Below, in pieces: positions 53,254-63,163 of a stretch of DNA of 64,000 bases (its first letter is position 1; the number at the start of each line of letters is the position of its first letter). The translations under genes were made by a program, and so were the position numbers. A model generated the notes under the pieces. The model ran no database searches. It worked only from the letters and a program-made list of their open reading frames with translations, and was not told the origin of the DNA. The stretch lies in NCBI GenBank assembly GCA_038216465.1, contig JBBQQC010000011.1:32676-96675 (forward strand). Direction: 5' to 3'. The DNA is from JACCZX01 sp038216465 (GTDB lineage: Bacteria; Pseudomonadota; Gammaproteobacteria; Burkholderiales; Burkholderiaceae_F).

Positions 53254-53326
53254 GCGGGGATTATGCCGCCGCCGCGCCAACACTCGAGCCGTTTCATAAT
53301 TGGCGCAGCTCCGAAGGAGGCCCCCT

Positions 53327-54793
53327 ATGCGATTTGCGAATGACCCCGAAGGACTGCGGCTACCGATCAAAATCGATACCGCGAGCAACGGCGAGTACGC
53401 ACCGATCCCGCTGTCACCCGTCCACCATCGAGCGCGTCGGTTGGCGTTCGAATCGGCTACCGACAATGCGAAGCGACTCGGCATCGACCGTCGCAGCTTT
53501 CTCGTCTCGGCGTGTGGCGTCGCGTCGTCATTGTTGGCAATCAACGACACCTATGCCGCCAGCGGCGCGCGCGGCGGGTTCTATCAGGTCGATCGCGAAG
53601 CCGCGCTCGACCTGCAGCTGGCGCGCTCGTCGGTCGACGGCGCCGAATTTGTTTTCGACGTGCAGGGGCATTTCGTAAATCCGACGGGTGCCTGGCTCAA
53701 ACGTCTGCCACCGGGGGCAAAACCGTTGCAAGGCTTCACGTCGTCGGCACGCTGCGCGCCGCACCGCGGGCCTGGCGCGCTCGACTACCTGCGTTGTATC
53801 GGACCGGAGCAGTTCGTCAAGGATGTGTTCATGGATTCGGACACCGATTTGATGGTGCTTTCGTTCGTCCCCTCGACGCGCGAAGGCGAGCCATTGACGA
53901 TGGAGGAAGCGGCGGCGACCGCAAGCATCGTCGAAAGGTTGAATGGCACCCATCGGCTGCTGATACACGGCCGCGTCAATCCGAATCAGCACGGTGACCT
54001 CGAAGGCATGGATGAACTCGCCGCGCGCTACAAGATCGCTGCGTGGAAAACCTATACGCAGTGGGGCCCGTCCGACGCCGGCGGATTTTTCATGGACGAT
54101 GAACCGGGCATCAAGCTGATCGAAAAGGCGCGGCAGCTCGGCATTCGCAACATTGCAATTCACAAAGGGCTGGCGTTTGGGCCGAAGTCGTATGAACACT
54201 CGACATGCGTCGATATCGGGCGCGTTGCGAAGCGCTACCCGGATGTCAACTTTCTGATCTACCACTCCGGCTATGTGCCGGACAAGGCAGAGCGCGCCTA
54301 CGACCCGCAGCGAACCGACGGCATCGATGCACTGATTACCAGCCTGCTAGAAAACGGCATCAAGCCGGGTTCGAACGTGTACCCGGAGCTTGGCTCGACC
54401 TGGCGGCTCGCGATGCGCGATCCCGACACCGCTGCGCACGTGATCGGCAAGCTTGTCAAATATTGCGGCGAGAACAACGTGCTTTGGGGAACCGATTCGA
54501 TCTGGTACGGATCGCCGCAGGACCAGATACAGGCGTTTCGCACATTTCAAATCGCACCCGAGTTGCGCGACAAGCACGGTTACGTAGAAATCACACCGGC
54601 GCTGCGAGCAAAAATCTTCGGACAAAATGCGCTGAAGATTTATCCGGTCGCGCCCGACGTTGTCAAGAAACACATAAAGCAGGACAAGGTCGCGGTATTG
54701 CGACAGGAGTATCGCGAACGCCCCGACCCGGCATACGTCACCTATGGCCCGAAGACGCGGCGTGAATTCTTGAACCTGCTGAGGTGGGGTTAG
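53327..54793 (+). CDS. Exported amidohydrolase family protein (PF04909-like)
   Basis: 488 residues. A twin-arginine motif, DRRSFLVSACGVASSLLA, sits about 54 residues into the protein, so the leader is long. FDVQGHFVNPTGAWL, NIAIHKGLAFG and LIYHSGYVP carry the likely metal histidines, and LWGTDSIWYG the catalytic aspartate. The start ATG 53327 has a perfect AAGGAGG ribosome site. It is divergent from the TAXI gene across 73 bases. Substrate unknown. Confidence 0.85.
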   Translation: MRFANDPEGLRLPIKIDTASNGEYAPIPLSPVHHRARRLAFESATDNAKRLGIDRRSFLVSACGVASSLLAINDTYAASGARGGFYQVDREAALDLQLARSSVDGAEFVFDVQGHFVNPTGAWLKRLPPGAKPLQGFTSSARCAPHRGPGALDYLRCIGPEQFVKDVFMDSDTDLMVLSFVPSTREGEPLTMEEAAATASIVERLNGTHRLLIHGRVNPNQHGDLEGMDELAARYKIAAWKTYTQWGPSDAGGFFMDDEPGIKLIEKARQLGIRNIAIHKGLAFGPKSYEHSTCVDIGRVAKRYPDVNFLIYHSGYVPDKAERAYDPQRTDGIDALITSLLENGIKPGSNVYPELGSTWRLAMRDPDTAAHVIGKLVKYCGENNVLWGTDSIWYGSPQDQIQAFRTFQIAPELRDKHGYVEITPALRAKIFGQNALKIYPVAPDVVKKHIKQDKVAVLRQEYRERPDPAYVTYGPKTRREFLNLLRWG

Positions 54794-54875
54794 CGACATT
54801 GTGGTCACTAGCGGGAACGGTCTATGCTTACTCGCAGGGGCGGCCTTTCCGCCGTCAAGATTACGAGGAGACAGA

Positions 54876-55331
54876 ATGATTTCTTATCGCACTGCAGTTC
54901 AGAGCACATTGCTGGTCGCGGCCATGACGCTGGCTGGATGCTCTTGGATGGAAAATATGGGTATGAGCGGGAACAAGATGAGCATGAAAAATCAGCTCAC
55001 CGGCGCGCAGGAAGTACCAGCTGTTGCCACCTCCGGCACCGGCACGGTTGACACCTGGTTTGACAAGTCGACCAACGTGCTGACGTGGACCGTGACTTAT
55101 TCTGGCATGAGCGGGCCGGTAACTGCCGGTCACTTTCACGGCCCAGCAGCCGCGGGCGCGAACGCAGGCGTGGTTGTGCCGTTTACCGGAGATATGGCCA
55201 GCCCGATCAGCGGCAAGGCGACGTTGACTGCGGCGCAGGCTGCCGACTTAATGGCAGGCCGTTGGTACGCCAATCTGCACACTGCGAAGCACCCCGGCGG
55301 TGAAATCCGCGGTCAGGTGACTGGCAGGTAG
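54876..55331 (+). CDS. CHRD-domain lipoprotein
   Basis: 151 residues. A lipoprotein signal ends at the lipobox LAGC (cysteine about 22). The CHRD domain follows, with NQLTGAQEVPAV, TAGHFHGPAAAGANAGVVV and ANLHTAKHPGGEIRGQV. CHRD domains occur in chordin and many bacterial secreted proteins; function is unknown. The ribosome site GAGGAG lies ahead of ATG 54876. Confidence 0.93.
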   Translation: MISYRTAVQSTLLVAAMTLAGCSWMENMGMSGNKMSMKNQLTGAQEVPAVATSGTGTVDTWFDKSTNVLTWTVTYSGMSGPVTAGHFHGPAAAGANAGVVVPFTGDMASPISGKATLTAAQAADLMAGRWYANLHTAKHPGGEIRGQVTGR

Positions 55332-55372
55332 TCAGGGTACTGAACTGCAGAGAAACGGTGCGTTGACGGGCG

Positions 55373-56803
55373 TCAGCCCACCGCTTTTCCCATTTCCTCC
55401 ACCACTTTCTTGGCATCGCCGAATACCATCATCGTCTTCGGCATATAAAACAGTTCGTTGTCGAGCCCCGCGTAACCGCTCGCCATGGAGCGCTTGTTCA
55501 CGATCACCTGCTTTGCTTTGTAGGCCTCGAGAATCGGCATGCCGGCAATTGCAGACTTCGGATCCTTCGCCGCCGGGTTCACGACATCATTGGCGCCGAG
55601 GATCAGCGCCACGTCGGCTTCACCGAACTCGCCGTTGATGTCTTCCATCTCGAACACCTGATCGTACGGAACCTCCGCTTCAGCCAGCAGCACGTTCATG
55701 TGCCCCGGCATTCGTCCGGCGACCGGATGAATCGCGTACTTCACCGTCACGCCTTTCGCGATCAGCTTGTCGGCCAGTTCCTTCAGCGGATGCTGCGCGC
55801 GCGCCACGGCCAGACCATAGCCCGGAACGATAATCACCGTTTCCGCGTTGTCCAGCAGGAACGCCGCGTCGTCGGGTGAGCCCGAGCGCACGGGGCGCTG
55901 TTCGGTCGCACCCGCTGCCGCCGCTACCTCGCCGCCAAAGCCGCCCAGCAGCACGTTGAAAAATGAACGGTTCATCGCCTTGCACATGATGTAACTGAGG
56001 ATCGCGCCGCTCGATCCGACCAGCGACCCAGCGACGATCAGCATGAAGTTGTTCAGCGAAAACCCAATGCCCGCCGCAGCCCATCCCGAGTAGCTGTTCA
56101 ACATCGACACCACCACGGGCATATCGGCGCCGCCGATCGGAATGATGATCAGCACACCCAGCGCAAACGCGATTGCCAGCATCAACCAGAAGGCGGGCCA
56201 CAGTTGTGTGGCCGCAAACCAGGCGCCGGACGCCAACATCACGATCGCGAGCGCAAGGTTCAGCATGTGCTGCCCGCTGAACACGACCGGCGCACCTTTG
56301 AACAGGCGGAACTTGTATTTGCCCGATAATTTTCCGAACGCGATAACCGATCCGGAAAACGTGATCGCGCCGACGAACGCACCGATGAACAGCTCGATGC
56401 GATTGCCGGTCGGAATCGCACTGCCGCGCTCCACGATGCCGAATGCCCAGGGTTCAGCGACCGCGGCGACCGCGATGAATACCGCCGCCAGGCCGATCAT
56501 CGAGTGCATGAACGCGACCAGCTCCGGCATCTTGGTCATCTCGACCTTGTTGGCCATCACCGTGCCGAACGTGCCGCCGATCAATAGCCCGCCGAACACC
56601 CAGGCCATGCCTGTCGTTGCGAGCTGCGGCGCGAGCTTATAGATCAGCGCGATGGTGGTGGCGATCGCGATCGCCATGCCCGCCATCCCAAACGAATTAC
56701 CGCGGCGTGAAGTAGTCGGGTGCGACAAACCCTTCAGTGCCTGAATGAAGCAAACCGACGCGAAAAGGTACAGCAGGACGACGACGTTGATGCTGAGCGT
56801 CAT
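55373..56803 (-). CDS. pntB: NAD(P) transhydrogenase subunit beta
   Basis: The membrane and NADPH-binding subunit of the proton-driven transhydrogenase. 476 residues with about nine membrane segments, then a domain III with VIIVPGYGLAVARAQHP, HPVAGRMPGHMNVLLAEA and MASGYAGLDNELFY. I start at ATG 56803; a longer frame upstream overlaps pntA2 and is not real. Last gene of a pnt unit. Confidence 0.96.
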   Translation of the reverse strand: MTLSINVVVLLYLFASVCFIQALKGLSHPTTSRRGNSFGMAGMAIAIATTIALIYKLAPQLATTGMAWVFGGLLIGGTFGTVMANKVEMTKMPELVAFMHSMIGLAAVFIAVAAVAEPWAFGIVERGSAIPTGNRIELFIGAFVGAITFSGSVIAFGKLSGKYKFRLFKGAPVVFSGQHMLNLALAIVMLASGAWFAATQLWPAFWLMLAIAFALGVLIIIPIGGADMPVVVSMLNSYSGWAAAGIGFSLNNFMLIVAGSLVGSSGAILSYIMCKAMNRSFFNVLLGGFGGEVAAAAGATEQRPVRSGSPDDAAFLLDNAETVIIVPGYGLAVARAQHPLKELADKLIAKGVTVKYAIHPVAGRMPGHMNVLLAEAEVPYDQVFEMEDINGEFGEADVALILGANDVVNPAAKDPKSAIAGMPILEAYKAKQVIVNKRSMASGYAGLDNELFYMPKTMMVFGDAKKVVEEMGKAVG

Positions 56804-56808
56804 CCGCG

Positions 56809-57123
56809 CTACTCCTTCGGCCCGGCGATCTTCGGCTGCTTCTTGCGAAACATTTCGAGCATCCGGCGCGTCACCAGGAACCCACCGAACACATTGACCG
56901 CCGCGAGCGCGACTGCCAGCACGCCCATCGTCTTGCCCAGTCCCGTTTCGGTCAGTGCCGCCGCCAGCATCGCTCCGACAATGATGATTGCAGAGATCGC
57001 GTTGGTCACGCTCATCAACGGCGTGTGCAGCGCCGGAGTGACATTCCACACGACGTGATAGCCGACGTAGACCGCCAGCACAAAGATGATCAGATTGATG
57101 ACGATCGGCCCTACGGCTTCCAT
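56809..57123 (-). CDS. pntAB: NAD(P) transhydrogenase alpha subunit, membrane part
   Basis: 104 residues with three hydrophobic segments. FVLAVYVGYHVVWNVTPALH and TPLMSVTNAISAIIIVGAML are the membrane half of PntA, here made as its own protein. It lies 5 bases upstream of pntB on the minus strand. The split three-gene form of the enzyme is known from Rhodospirillum and many proteobacteria. Confidence 0.95.
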   Translation of the reverse strand: MEAVGPIVINLIIFVLAVYVGYHVVWNVTPALHTPLMSVTNAISAIIIVGAMLAAALTETGLGKTMGVLAVALAAVNVFGGFLVTRRMLEMFRKKQPKIAGPKE

Positions 57124-57132
57124 TCGGCGTCC

Positions 57133-58251
57133 TCAGTTCTTGCGCTTTATTTCGCCGTTCGTGCACAGCAGGCACGCCGTGACGATGTCGTCGTCGGCGG
57201 GCAACACGAAGTTGCCGTCCTTGTCCACAATCAGCTTCAGGAAATCGAGCACGTTGCGCGCATACAGTGCCGACGAATCAGTCGGCACGGTGGCGGCCAG
57301 ATTGGGCTCTCCGATGATGCGTACACCGTGCTGCGTCACCGTTTTTCCGAGCTGCGACAACGCACAGTTGCCACCCTGCTCGACCGCCATGTCGACGATG
57401 ACCGACCCCGGTTGCATCGCCCTCACCATATCCTCGGTGATCAGGATCGGTGCCTTTCGTCCCGGGATCAGCGCCGTCGCAATGGCGATGTTCGCGTGCT
57501 TCAGACGCTCGCCGACTGCTGCAGCCTGCCGCTGCATCCACGATATGGGCATCGGCCGCGCGTAGCCGCCCACGCCTTTAGCGATCTCGCGCTCTTCATC
57601 GGTTTCATACGGGACGTCGACGAATTTCGCCCCGAGCGATTCGATCTGCTCCTTGACGGCCGGCCGCACGTCGGACGCTTCGACGACCGCACCGAGGCGC
57701 TTCGCCGTCGCAATCGCCTGCAGCCCCGCCACGCCGGCGCCCAGAATCAGGACCCGTGCGGCCTTCACCGTACCGGCGGCTGTCATCAGCATCGGCATCA
57801 TGCGACCGTACAGCGCAGATGCCATCAGCACTGCCTTGTAGCCTGCGATGTTTGCCTGCGACGACAACACATCCATGCTTTGCGCCCGCGAGGTACGCGG
57901 CGCGGCTTCGAGCGCGAATGCGGTCAGCCCAGCCGCGTTCATTGCCGCGATACCGTCGTTGTTGAACGGCTCGAGCATGCCGACCACGACCGCGCCGCGC
58001 TTCATCTGCGCGAGTTCGGCGGCTTGCGGCGTGCGAACTTTCAATACCGTCTGCGCCGCCGATGCATCGGCCGCGCTGCCAATAGTCGCGCCGGCCGCCA
58101 CGTACGCCTCATCGCTGTAACTCGCACTGGTGCCCGCACCCGACTGCACGAGCACCGTATGCTTGGCCGCGACGAGTTTCTTGACGGTTTCTGGCGTGGC
58201 AGCCACGCGGGTTTCGCCGGGTCTTCCCTCCGCCGGCACTCCGATCATCAT
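57133..58251 (-). CDS. pntAA: NAD(P) transhydrogenase alpha subunit, NAD-binding part
   Basis: 372 residues. MIGVPAEGRPGETRVAATPE opens the protein; ILGAGVAGLQAIATAKRLGA is the NAD site, and DVRPAVKEQIESLGAKFVDV follows. No membrane segment. It is soluble domain I of the enzyme. ATG 58251 or 58248 can both start. Divergent from mnmA across 61 bases. Confidence 0.96.
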   Translation of the reverse strand: MMIGVPAEGRPGETRVAATPETVKKLVAAKHTVLVQSGAGTSASYSDEAYVAAGATIGSAADASAAQTVLKVRTPQAAELAQMKRGAVVVGMLEPFNNDGIAAMNAAGLTAFALEAAPRTSRAQSMDVLSSQANIAGYKAVLMASALYGRMMPMLMTAAGTVKAARVLILGAGVAGLQAIATAKRLGAVVEASDVRPAVKEQIESLGAKFVDVPYETDEEREIAKGVGGYARPMPISWMQRQAAAVGERLKHANIAIATALIPGRKAPILITEDMVRAMQPGSVIVDMAVEQGGNCALSQLGKTVTQHGVRIIGEPNLAATVPTDSSALYARNVLDFLKLIVDKDGNFVLPADDDIVTACLLCTNGEIKRKN

Positions 58252-58277
58252 GCGGCTTTGTCTCCGCCGTGTTTTTA

Positions 58278-58283
58278 TAGAAT
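58278..58283 (+). promoter_or_regulatory. Possible -10 box of mnmA
   Basis: TAGAAT lies 29 bases before the mnmA ATG in the gap to divergent pntAA. No firm -35 box. Confidence 0.35.
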
Positions 58284-58312
58284 CGCGACTTTACGCGAAA
58301 GCACCGAATCCG

Positions 58313-59443
58313 ATGAGCAGCAACCGTGTCGTCGTCGGCATGTCCGGCGGCGTCGATTCATCGGTCGCCGCGTATCTGCTGAAGCAGCAAGGCTACGACG
58401 TGGTTGGCCTCTTCATGAAGAACTGGGAGGACGACGACGATGACGAGTACTGCTCGACACGGCAGGACCTGATCGATGCGGCCGCCGCCGCCGACGTAAT
58501 CGGAATTGAGCTCGAAGCCGTCAACTTTGCGGCGGAATACAAAGATCGCGTGTTCGCCGAATTTCTGCGTGAGTACTCTGCCGGCCGAACTCCGAACCCG
58601 GACGTGCTGTGCAACGCTGAGATCAAGTTCAAGGCGTTTCTCGATCACGCGATCGAGCTCGGCGCGCAGCAGATCGCGACCGGACACTACGCGCGGGTGC
58701 GTGGTGAGCATGGGCGGTTGCAGTTATTGCGCGGCCTCGATGCAACCAAGGACCAGAGTTACTTTCTGCATCGACTGAATCAGGCGCAACTCGCGCGCAC
58801 GTTGTTTCCCGTCGGCGCGCTGCAGAAGACGGAGGTACGCAAAATCGCGCACGACATCGGCTTGCCGAATGCGGGCAAGCGCGACTCGACGGGAATTTGC
58901 TTTATCGGGGAGCGCCCGTTCCGCGAATTTTTGAACCGCTACGTGCCGATGACTCCCGGGCCGATCCGCGCAGCGCACGGGGCGGTGGTGGGCGAGCACG
59001 TCGGACTCGCGTTTTACACGCTGGGCCAGCGCAAGGGCATCGGCATCGGGGGGGTGCGGGATTCCACCGGCGAAGCGTGGTTCGTCGCGCGCAAAGACAT
59101 GGAAACCAACACTTTGTGGGTCGTGCAGGGGCACGATCATCCATGGCTGATGTCTGATCGGCTAATCGCACGCGATGCCTCGTGGACCGCTAACAAATAT
59201 CCGGTCGCGGGAACGTCTCTTGCCGCCAAGGCCCGGTACCGGCAGGCCGACGCCGAATGCGTAGTGAGCTCAATCAACGGAACCCAGTTCGAGCTGACAT
59301 TCAGCGAGCCTCAATGGGCCGTTACGCCCGGCCAATCCGCCGTGTTGTACCAAGGCGAAGTTAGTCTAGGTGGCGGAGTGATAGAGGGGGCAGCGCTTAC
59401 TAGACTGCATCACGGTTCGCCGCGATCGAGCGTTAGCGCTTGA
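58313..59443 (+). CDS. mnmA: tRNA-specific 2-thiouridylase
   Basis: Thiolates U34 of Glu, Gln and Lys tRNAs. 376 residues from ATG 58313. P-loop SGGVDSS (11-17), catalytic C100 in NPDVLCNAEIKF and C196 in STGICFIGER are in place. TLGQRKGIGIGG marks the C-terminal part. The upstream frame to 58130 overlaps pntAA and is not used. Confidence 0.96.
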   Translation: MSSNRVVVGMSGGVDSSVAAYLLKQQGYDVVGLFMKNWEDDDDDEYCSTRQDLIDAAAAADVIGIELEAVNFAAEYKDRVFAEFLREYSAGRTPNPDVLCNAEIKFKAFLDHAIELGAQQIATGHYARVRGEHGRLQLLRGLDATKDQSYFLHRLNQAQLARTLFPVGALQKTEVRKIAHDIGLPNAGKRDSTGICFIGERPFREFLNRYVPMTPGPIRAAHGAVVGEHVGLAFYTLGQRKGIGIGGVRDSTGEAWFVARKDMETNTLWVVQGHDHPWLMSDRLIARDASWTANKYPVAGTSLAAKARYRQADAECVVSSINGTQFELTFSEPQWAVTPGQSAVLYQGEVSLGGGVIEGAALTRLHHGSPRSSVSA

Positions 59444-59464
59444 CTTGCATTTGCAGGAGTGTCG

Positions 59465-60767
59465 ATGAATCGTGCCGTGCTTTTTTTCTCTCTTTCATTG
59501 GCCGCCGCCGGCGGGATGTTTGCGTGCGGCGGGTCATCGAGCGATGCGGACACCCCGACCGGGATAGCACCACCACCAGCGGCACCCACACCGCCGCCGC
59601 CCGCACCGGCACCGGCGCCGCCGCCTGCAGCGCCAGCGTCGACTGAAACACCGACGCTGACACGTACCGTCGTCATGACGGGACTGAATAATCCGTGGGA
59701 CCTGGCGTTCACCCCGGACGGCGCGATGCTCTACACCGAAAGATGCCGCGGCCTGTCGGTGCGGCTGGCGAGCGGCAGCACCGTGCGTTTATTCGGTACG
59801 TCCGGTTCGTCGCTGGTTGCGCCGGACCTTTTCTGCGAAGGTCAAAGCGGCGTCAACGGCGTCGCGGTTGACCCGGACTTCGGCAACGGCAACCGCTATG
59901 TGTACGTCTTCATGGCTTCAAACCTAAACACGAACCCGCGCACCAATCGCGTCGTTCGCTTAAGCCTGAGTGCTGACAACACGAGCGCCGCCGCCCGCAC
60001 CGACATCATTGACAACATTGCATACAAGGATGTCGCCAATGGGGTGGGCGGAGCCGGCGCACACAGCGGGGGCCGCATTCGCTTCGGGCCGGATCGGTAC
60101 CTGTACGTGACCACCGGCGACAATCACAATCCGACCCTGCCGCAGGACCTTGCACGGCTGGGTGGAAAGGTGCTGCGCGTCGATCGCAACGGCGCCGCTG
60201 CGCCGGGTAACAACACACCAGCCGGTGGCGATCCGCGCATCTTTACGTACGGGCATCGCAACGTACAGGGAATTACCTTCCGGCCGGCGGGCCAGCCCAA
60301 CGCCGGCCAGCCGTTCACGTCAGAGCACGGGCCCAATCACTCCGACGAAGTCACGCCGCTGGTAGCGGGCGGCAACGCCGGCTGGGACCCGCAGAATCGG
60401 CCAGGACTGAGCTGCCCAGACAACTACTGCGGCTATGCCGGCGATCCGACAACGATGCCGATGACTGACAACGCGCTTCCCCAGTGCGCTGCGGCCCAGC
60501 TGGGTTCATAACGCCGGCGCTCGCGGCATGGGGCCCGCAACGTTTCTGAGCGGAACGCAGTGGAAAGCCTGGGATGGCCGCTTACTGGTTGGCATCATGG
60601 CTGCAGAACGAATCGTCGTCCTGCAGCTTGACGCCGGCGGCATGACCACAGGGACTATGGACGCGAATCTGCCTGCGACGCGAAGCCGCTCGCTGGTCCA
60701 GGGACTGGACGGAAACCTGTACGTCGTAACGGATTCCGGTGAAATCTGGCGTGTAGTACCGAGCTGA
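59465..60767 (+). pseudogene. PQQ-dependent sugar dehydrogenase-like lipoprotein, frameshifted
   Basis: Starts ATG 59465 behind an AGGAG site. A lipoprotein-type signal ends at C22 or so (FACGG). A proline-rich linker (about 45-60) leads into a six-bladed glucose/sorbosone dehydrogenase-type domain: NNPWDLAFTPDGAMLYTERC, GVAVDPDFGNGNRYVY and SGGRIRFGPDRYLYVTTGD. The first frame stops at 60511. Around 60470 the reading moves to the third frame: MTD then TRFPSALRPSWVHN, MGPATFLSGTQWKAWDG and on to a stop at 60767. A one-base extra or two-base loss near 60470 explains it. A sequencing error cannot be ruled out. Confidence 0.85.
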
Positions 60768-60939
60768 TTCATCGCGGAGAAGCCGCTAGCGCTAGGGCAT
60801 TGATAGTCCCCTACAAACGGGTGTAATTAGATCCCTGAACCACCCATTTTCGTCGGCTTCGCCGTCCGTAGACGCGCGATGCTAGACGCACTCATAAATT
60901 ATCTGCCGTCCCATCGGGACACGTCCAAGCGACAGCCGC
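60768..60939. other. Intergenic gap before the Sel1 gene
   Basis: 172 bases with no gene. Base composition falls here compared with upstream. No terminator with a T-run was seen. Confidence 0.4.
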
Positions 60940-62412
60940 ATGAATTGGCCAGCCACGCTTCCGATCTCGCCGAAAAAAGCGGTGATCACGATTGGTGTGT
61001 TGATTTTTGTAGCTTTCAACTATGAGGATTTGTTGTTCTTCGCAACGGATTTTGTTCCCGCCGCGCCCGTCGCAGTCAAAGAAGTCACCGCTCTCCGTTC
61101 CGATCCGCCGTCGCCACCAGTTTCCCGCTCTGCCATTGAGCGTCTCAAAAATACCGCGGAGGCTGGGAATGTCAACGATCAGCTAACACTAGCCACCAAG
61201 TACTCGACTGGCAACGGAGTCGTGAAAGACCAAGCCGAGGCCTCTCGCTGGTACCTAATCGCGGCACGAGGCGGTGATGTGCCGGCTATGTATGAAGTCA
61301 GCATGCGATACAGGAGCGGTTACGGGTTTGCCAAGAACGACGCCGAGTCCGACGTCTGGCGCCAAAGAGCCGCCAGTGGCGGCCATCCCGAAGCGGCACA
61401 TGCAATAGCCCATTCGTACGGCACGGTGACCAGCAAAGGCGCTGTTCTTTCACAAGACAAGAACAGGGACCCAGGCGAAAGCTGGCGGCAGCTTGTAGCG
61501 TGGCTCACCCGAGCTTCGGAGCTGGGAGCTACGGCAGCAAAACATGAGCTAGCGTTGGTTCGTCTATTTGGCATATCGAAGGGCGGAGCAGTTAGAACGG
61601 GCTACCTGATTCCACTTCCAAGTGTCACGGCCTCCGCGATGCAACTGTTAACTGAGAACGCCGAGGCCGGTTATTGGCAGTCCCAATACGCCTTAGCTGA
61701 GTTGTACCAGGCCGGCTACGCTGACATCAAACCCAATCAGCCCGAGTCTAACAAGTGGTGGCAGCGTTTGGATTCACAAACCGACGCCTCAGTCCAGGCC
61801 GCCGTCGGAAGACGTTACTTCGTAAGCGATGCCAACGAGTACCGAGCCAGCGACAACAAATGGAATGGGAAAAGTCTGTCATACGACGAAACAAACCGGG
61901 TGGCTTTCGAATGGTTCAGTCGCGCGGCGGGACAAGCGAACAAGGATGCGCTCTGGCAGCTTGCAGTGATGGAGTATGGCGGCATTGGGACGTCTAAGAA
62001 TCCAAGCGGGGCAGTACAGCTTTATCAAAAGGCTGCCGAGTTAGGACAGATTAACGCCATGTACCACCTTGGCATGGCGTATATCAGCGGAGATGGAGTT
62101 CAGAAGGATTATGCGAGCGCACTTCATTGGCTGAGCCGTACGGTCGAATATGAAGACGCCTATGGAAGTAACGTTCTTCGTCCAACCGCGCAGAACGCAA
62201 TCGGCGCGTTACACGAACATGGTTACGGCGTCAGCATTGATTTGTTGCTTGCCTACGCCTGGTACAGCCTCGCTTCCAGTGGCGGGGCCCAAGACGCCAA
62301 GACGAACGCTATTCGAGTCGCCCGCTTGCTGAGCCCTGAACAGCTACTCGAAGCTCAAAGTTTGCTGCTCGACTGGAAACCAGGAAAACAAATCAGTCGC
62401 CGCACTTCCTAA
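60940..62412 (+). CDS. Membrane-anchored Sel1-repeat protein
   Basis: 490 residues. One N-terminal hydrophobic segment (about 14-32) anchors it. Sel1-like repeats occur at about 67-160 (YSTGNGVVKDQAEASRWYL, AARGGDVPAMYEVSMRY) and 340-465 (YGGIGTSKNPSGAVQLYQKA, YISGDGVQKDYASALHWL, ALHEHGYGVSIDLLLAYAWY). Such proteins mediate protein contacts. Codon use is less GC-biased than the core genes, suggesting acquisition. No partner gene is evident. Confidence 0.88.
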   Translation: MNWPATLPISPKKAVITIGVLIFVAFNYEDLLFFATDFVPAAPVAVKEVTALRSDPPSPPVSRSAIERLKNTAEAGNVNDQLTLATKYSTGNGVVKDQAEASRWYLIAARGGDVPAMYEVSMRYRSGYGFAKNDAESDVWRQRAASGGHPEAAHAIAHSYGTVTSKGAVLSQDKNRDPGESWRQLVAWLTRASELGATAAKHELALVRLFGISKGGAVRTGYLIPLPSVTASAMQLLTENAEAGYWQSQYALAELYQAGYADIKPNQPESNKWWQRLDSQTDASVQAAVGRRYFVSDANEYRASDNKWNGKSLSYDETNRVAFEWFSRAAGQANKDALWQLAVMEYGGIGTSKNPSGAVQLYQKAAELGQINAMYHLGMAYISGDGVQKDYASALHWLSRTVEYEDAYGSNVLRPTAQNAIGALHEHGYGVSIDLLLAYAWYSLASSGGAQDAKTNAIRVARLLSPEQLLEAQSLLLDWKPGKQISRRTS

Positions 62413-62493
62413 CCCTGCAGGGCTTGCTGTGCATCAGGGGGGAGGGCATTGTGCAGTCGTTATAATCCCGTGGTCGCACGACTAACAATGGTT

Positions 62494-62505
62494 CGCAACG
62501 TTGCG
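62494..62505. repeat. 12-base palindrome CGCAACGTTGCG
   Basis: A perfect palindrome in the gap between the Sel1 gene and the first pilin, downstream of both stops. It could be an operator or a fortuitous match. Confidence 0.4.
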
Positions 62506-62561
62506 ACTTGAGCAGCAGACTTCTTTAATGTATGCCAGCAGCACCTGTGAAGATGAAGGTG

Positions 62562-63005
62562 TCACGAACCGCCGATCCGGTTTCGACCGCAACCAGGCGT
62601 TGCCGAATCAATCGTCCACGAAAGCGCTGTCCCCCCGCCGGTCGACGCAGGTGTAAATCGGACATCGCACGCTCCAGCGCTCGCGGTGCCAACAATTCGA
62701 ACGGTGACTCCATCCCAAGCGACAGAGGTCGCAAATTTGCCCAGTCCCGTCGAGCCCCCTGTCAGATAACTAGCGCCTATCAGAGCAGCGATCGAGTTAC
62801 AAGGCGCGTTTCCGAGAGCACCGTTATTATGTTGAGCGCACTGCCCAATAGCCTGCTTGATTGCAAGGACGCTCTGATAGTTGTCTTGCCATCGAGCCCG
62901 AGTGACATAGTCACGATATTGTGGAAGAGCAAGCGACGTAAGAATGCCGACGATCGTGACTACGATCATTAGTTCAACTAAGGTAAATCCTCTATGAGCC
63001 CGCAC
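62562..63005 (-). CDS. Type IV pilin, first copy
   Basis: 147 residues. A short leader MRAHRG is followed by FTLVELMIVVTIVGILTSLA, the prepilin cleavage site with E5. RDYVTRARWQDNYQSVLAIK leads to a globular head with cysteines in QCAQHNNGALGNAPC and GACDVRFTP, ending CGRNRIGGS. The start is GTG 63005 with no clear ribosome site, unusual for a pilin. It is related to the partial copy beyond 63633 (shared NNNG/HNNG, C-x-APC and CGRNRIG). Confidence 0.85.
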   Translation of the reverse strand: MRAHRGFTLVELMIVVTIVGILTSLALPQYRDYVTRARWQDNYQSVLAIKQAIGQCAQHNNGALGNAPCNSIAALIGASYLTGGSTGLGKFATSVAWDGVTVRIVGTASAGACDVRFTPASTGGGTALSWTIDSATPGCGRNRIGGS

Positions 63006-63141
63006 GGTTGGGCCTTGCTCGTGGTTTTTGCGAAGGTGTGTCCCCCCGGTATCAACGGCATTTACCGCAGAAACTTTAGCGAGAAGAGTTAAGCCGATGC
63101 ACGAGGTTGAATACGCCCGAGCGCACGATTATGGGTATCCG

Positions 63142-63163
63142 CGTCGCATGCAGCGATGCGACG
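63142..63163. repeat. Perfect 8-base-pair hairpin
   Basis: CGTCGCAT and ATGCGACG pair around the six-base loop GCAGCG. No T-run follows on either strand. Confidence 0.55.

Noticed and set aside
56804..57175. A 124-codon upstream extension of pntB
   Set aside because: It overlaps pntAB and part of pntAA in another frame; the PntB family starts at MTLSINVVVLL.
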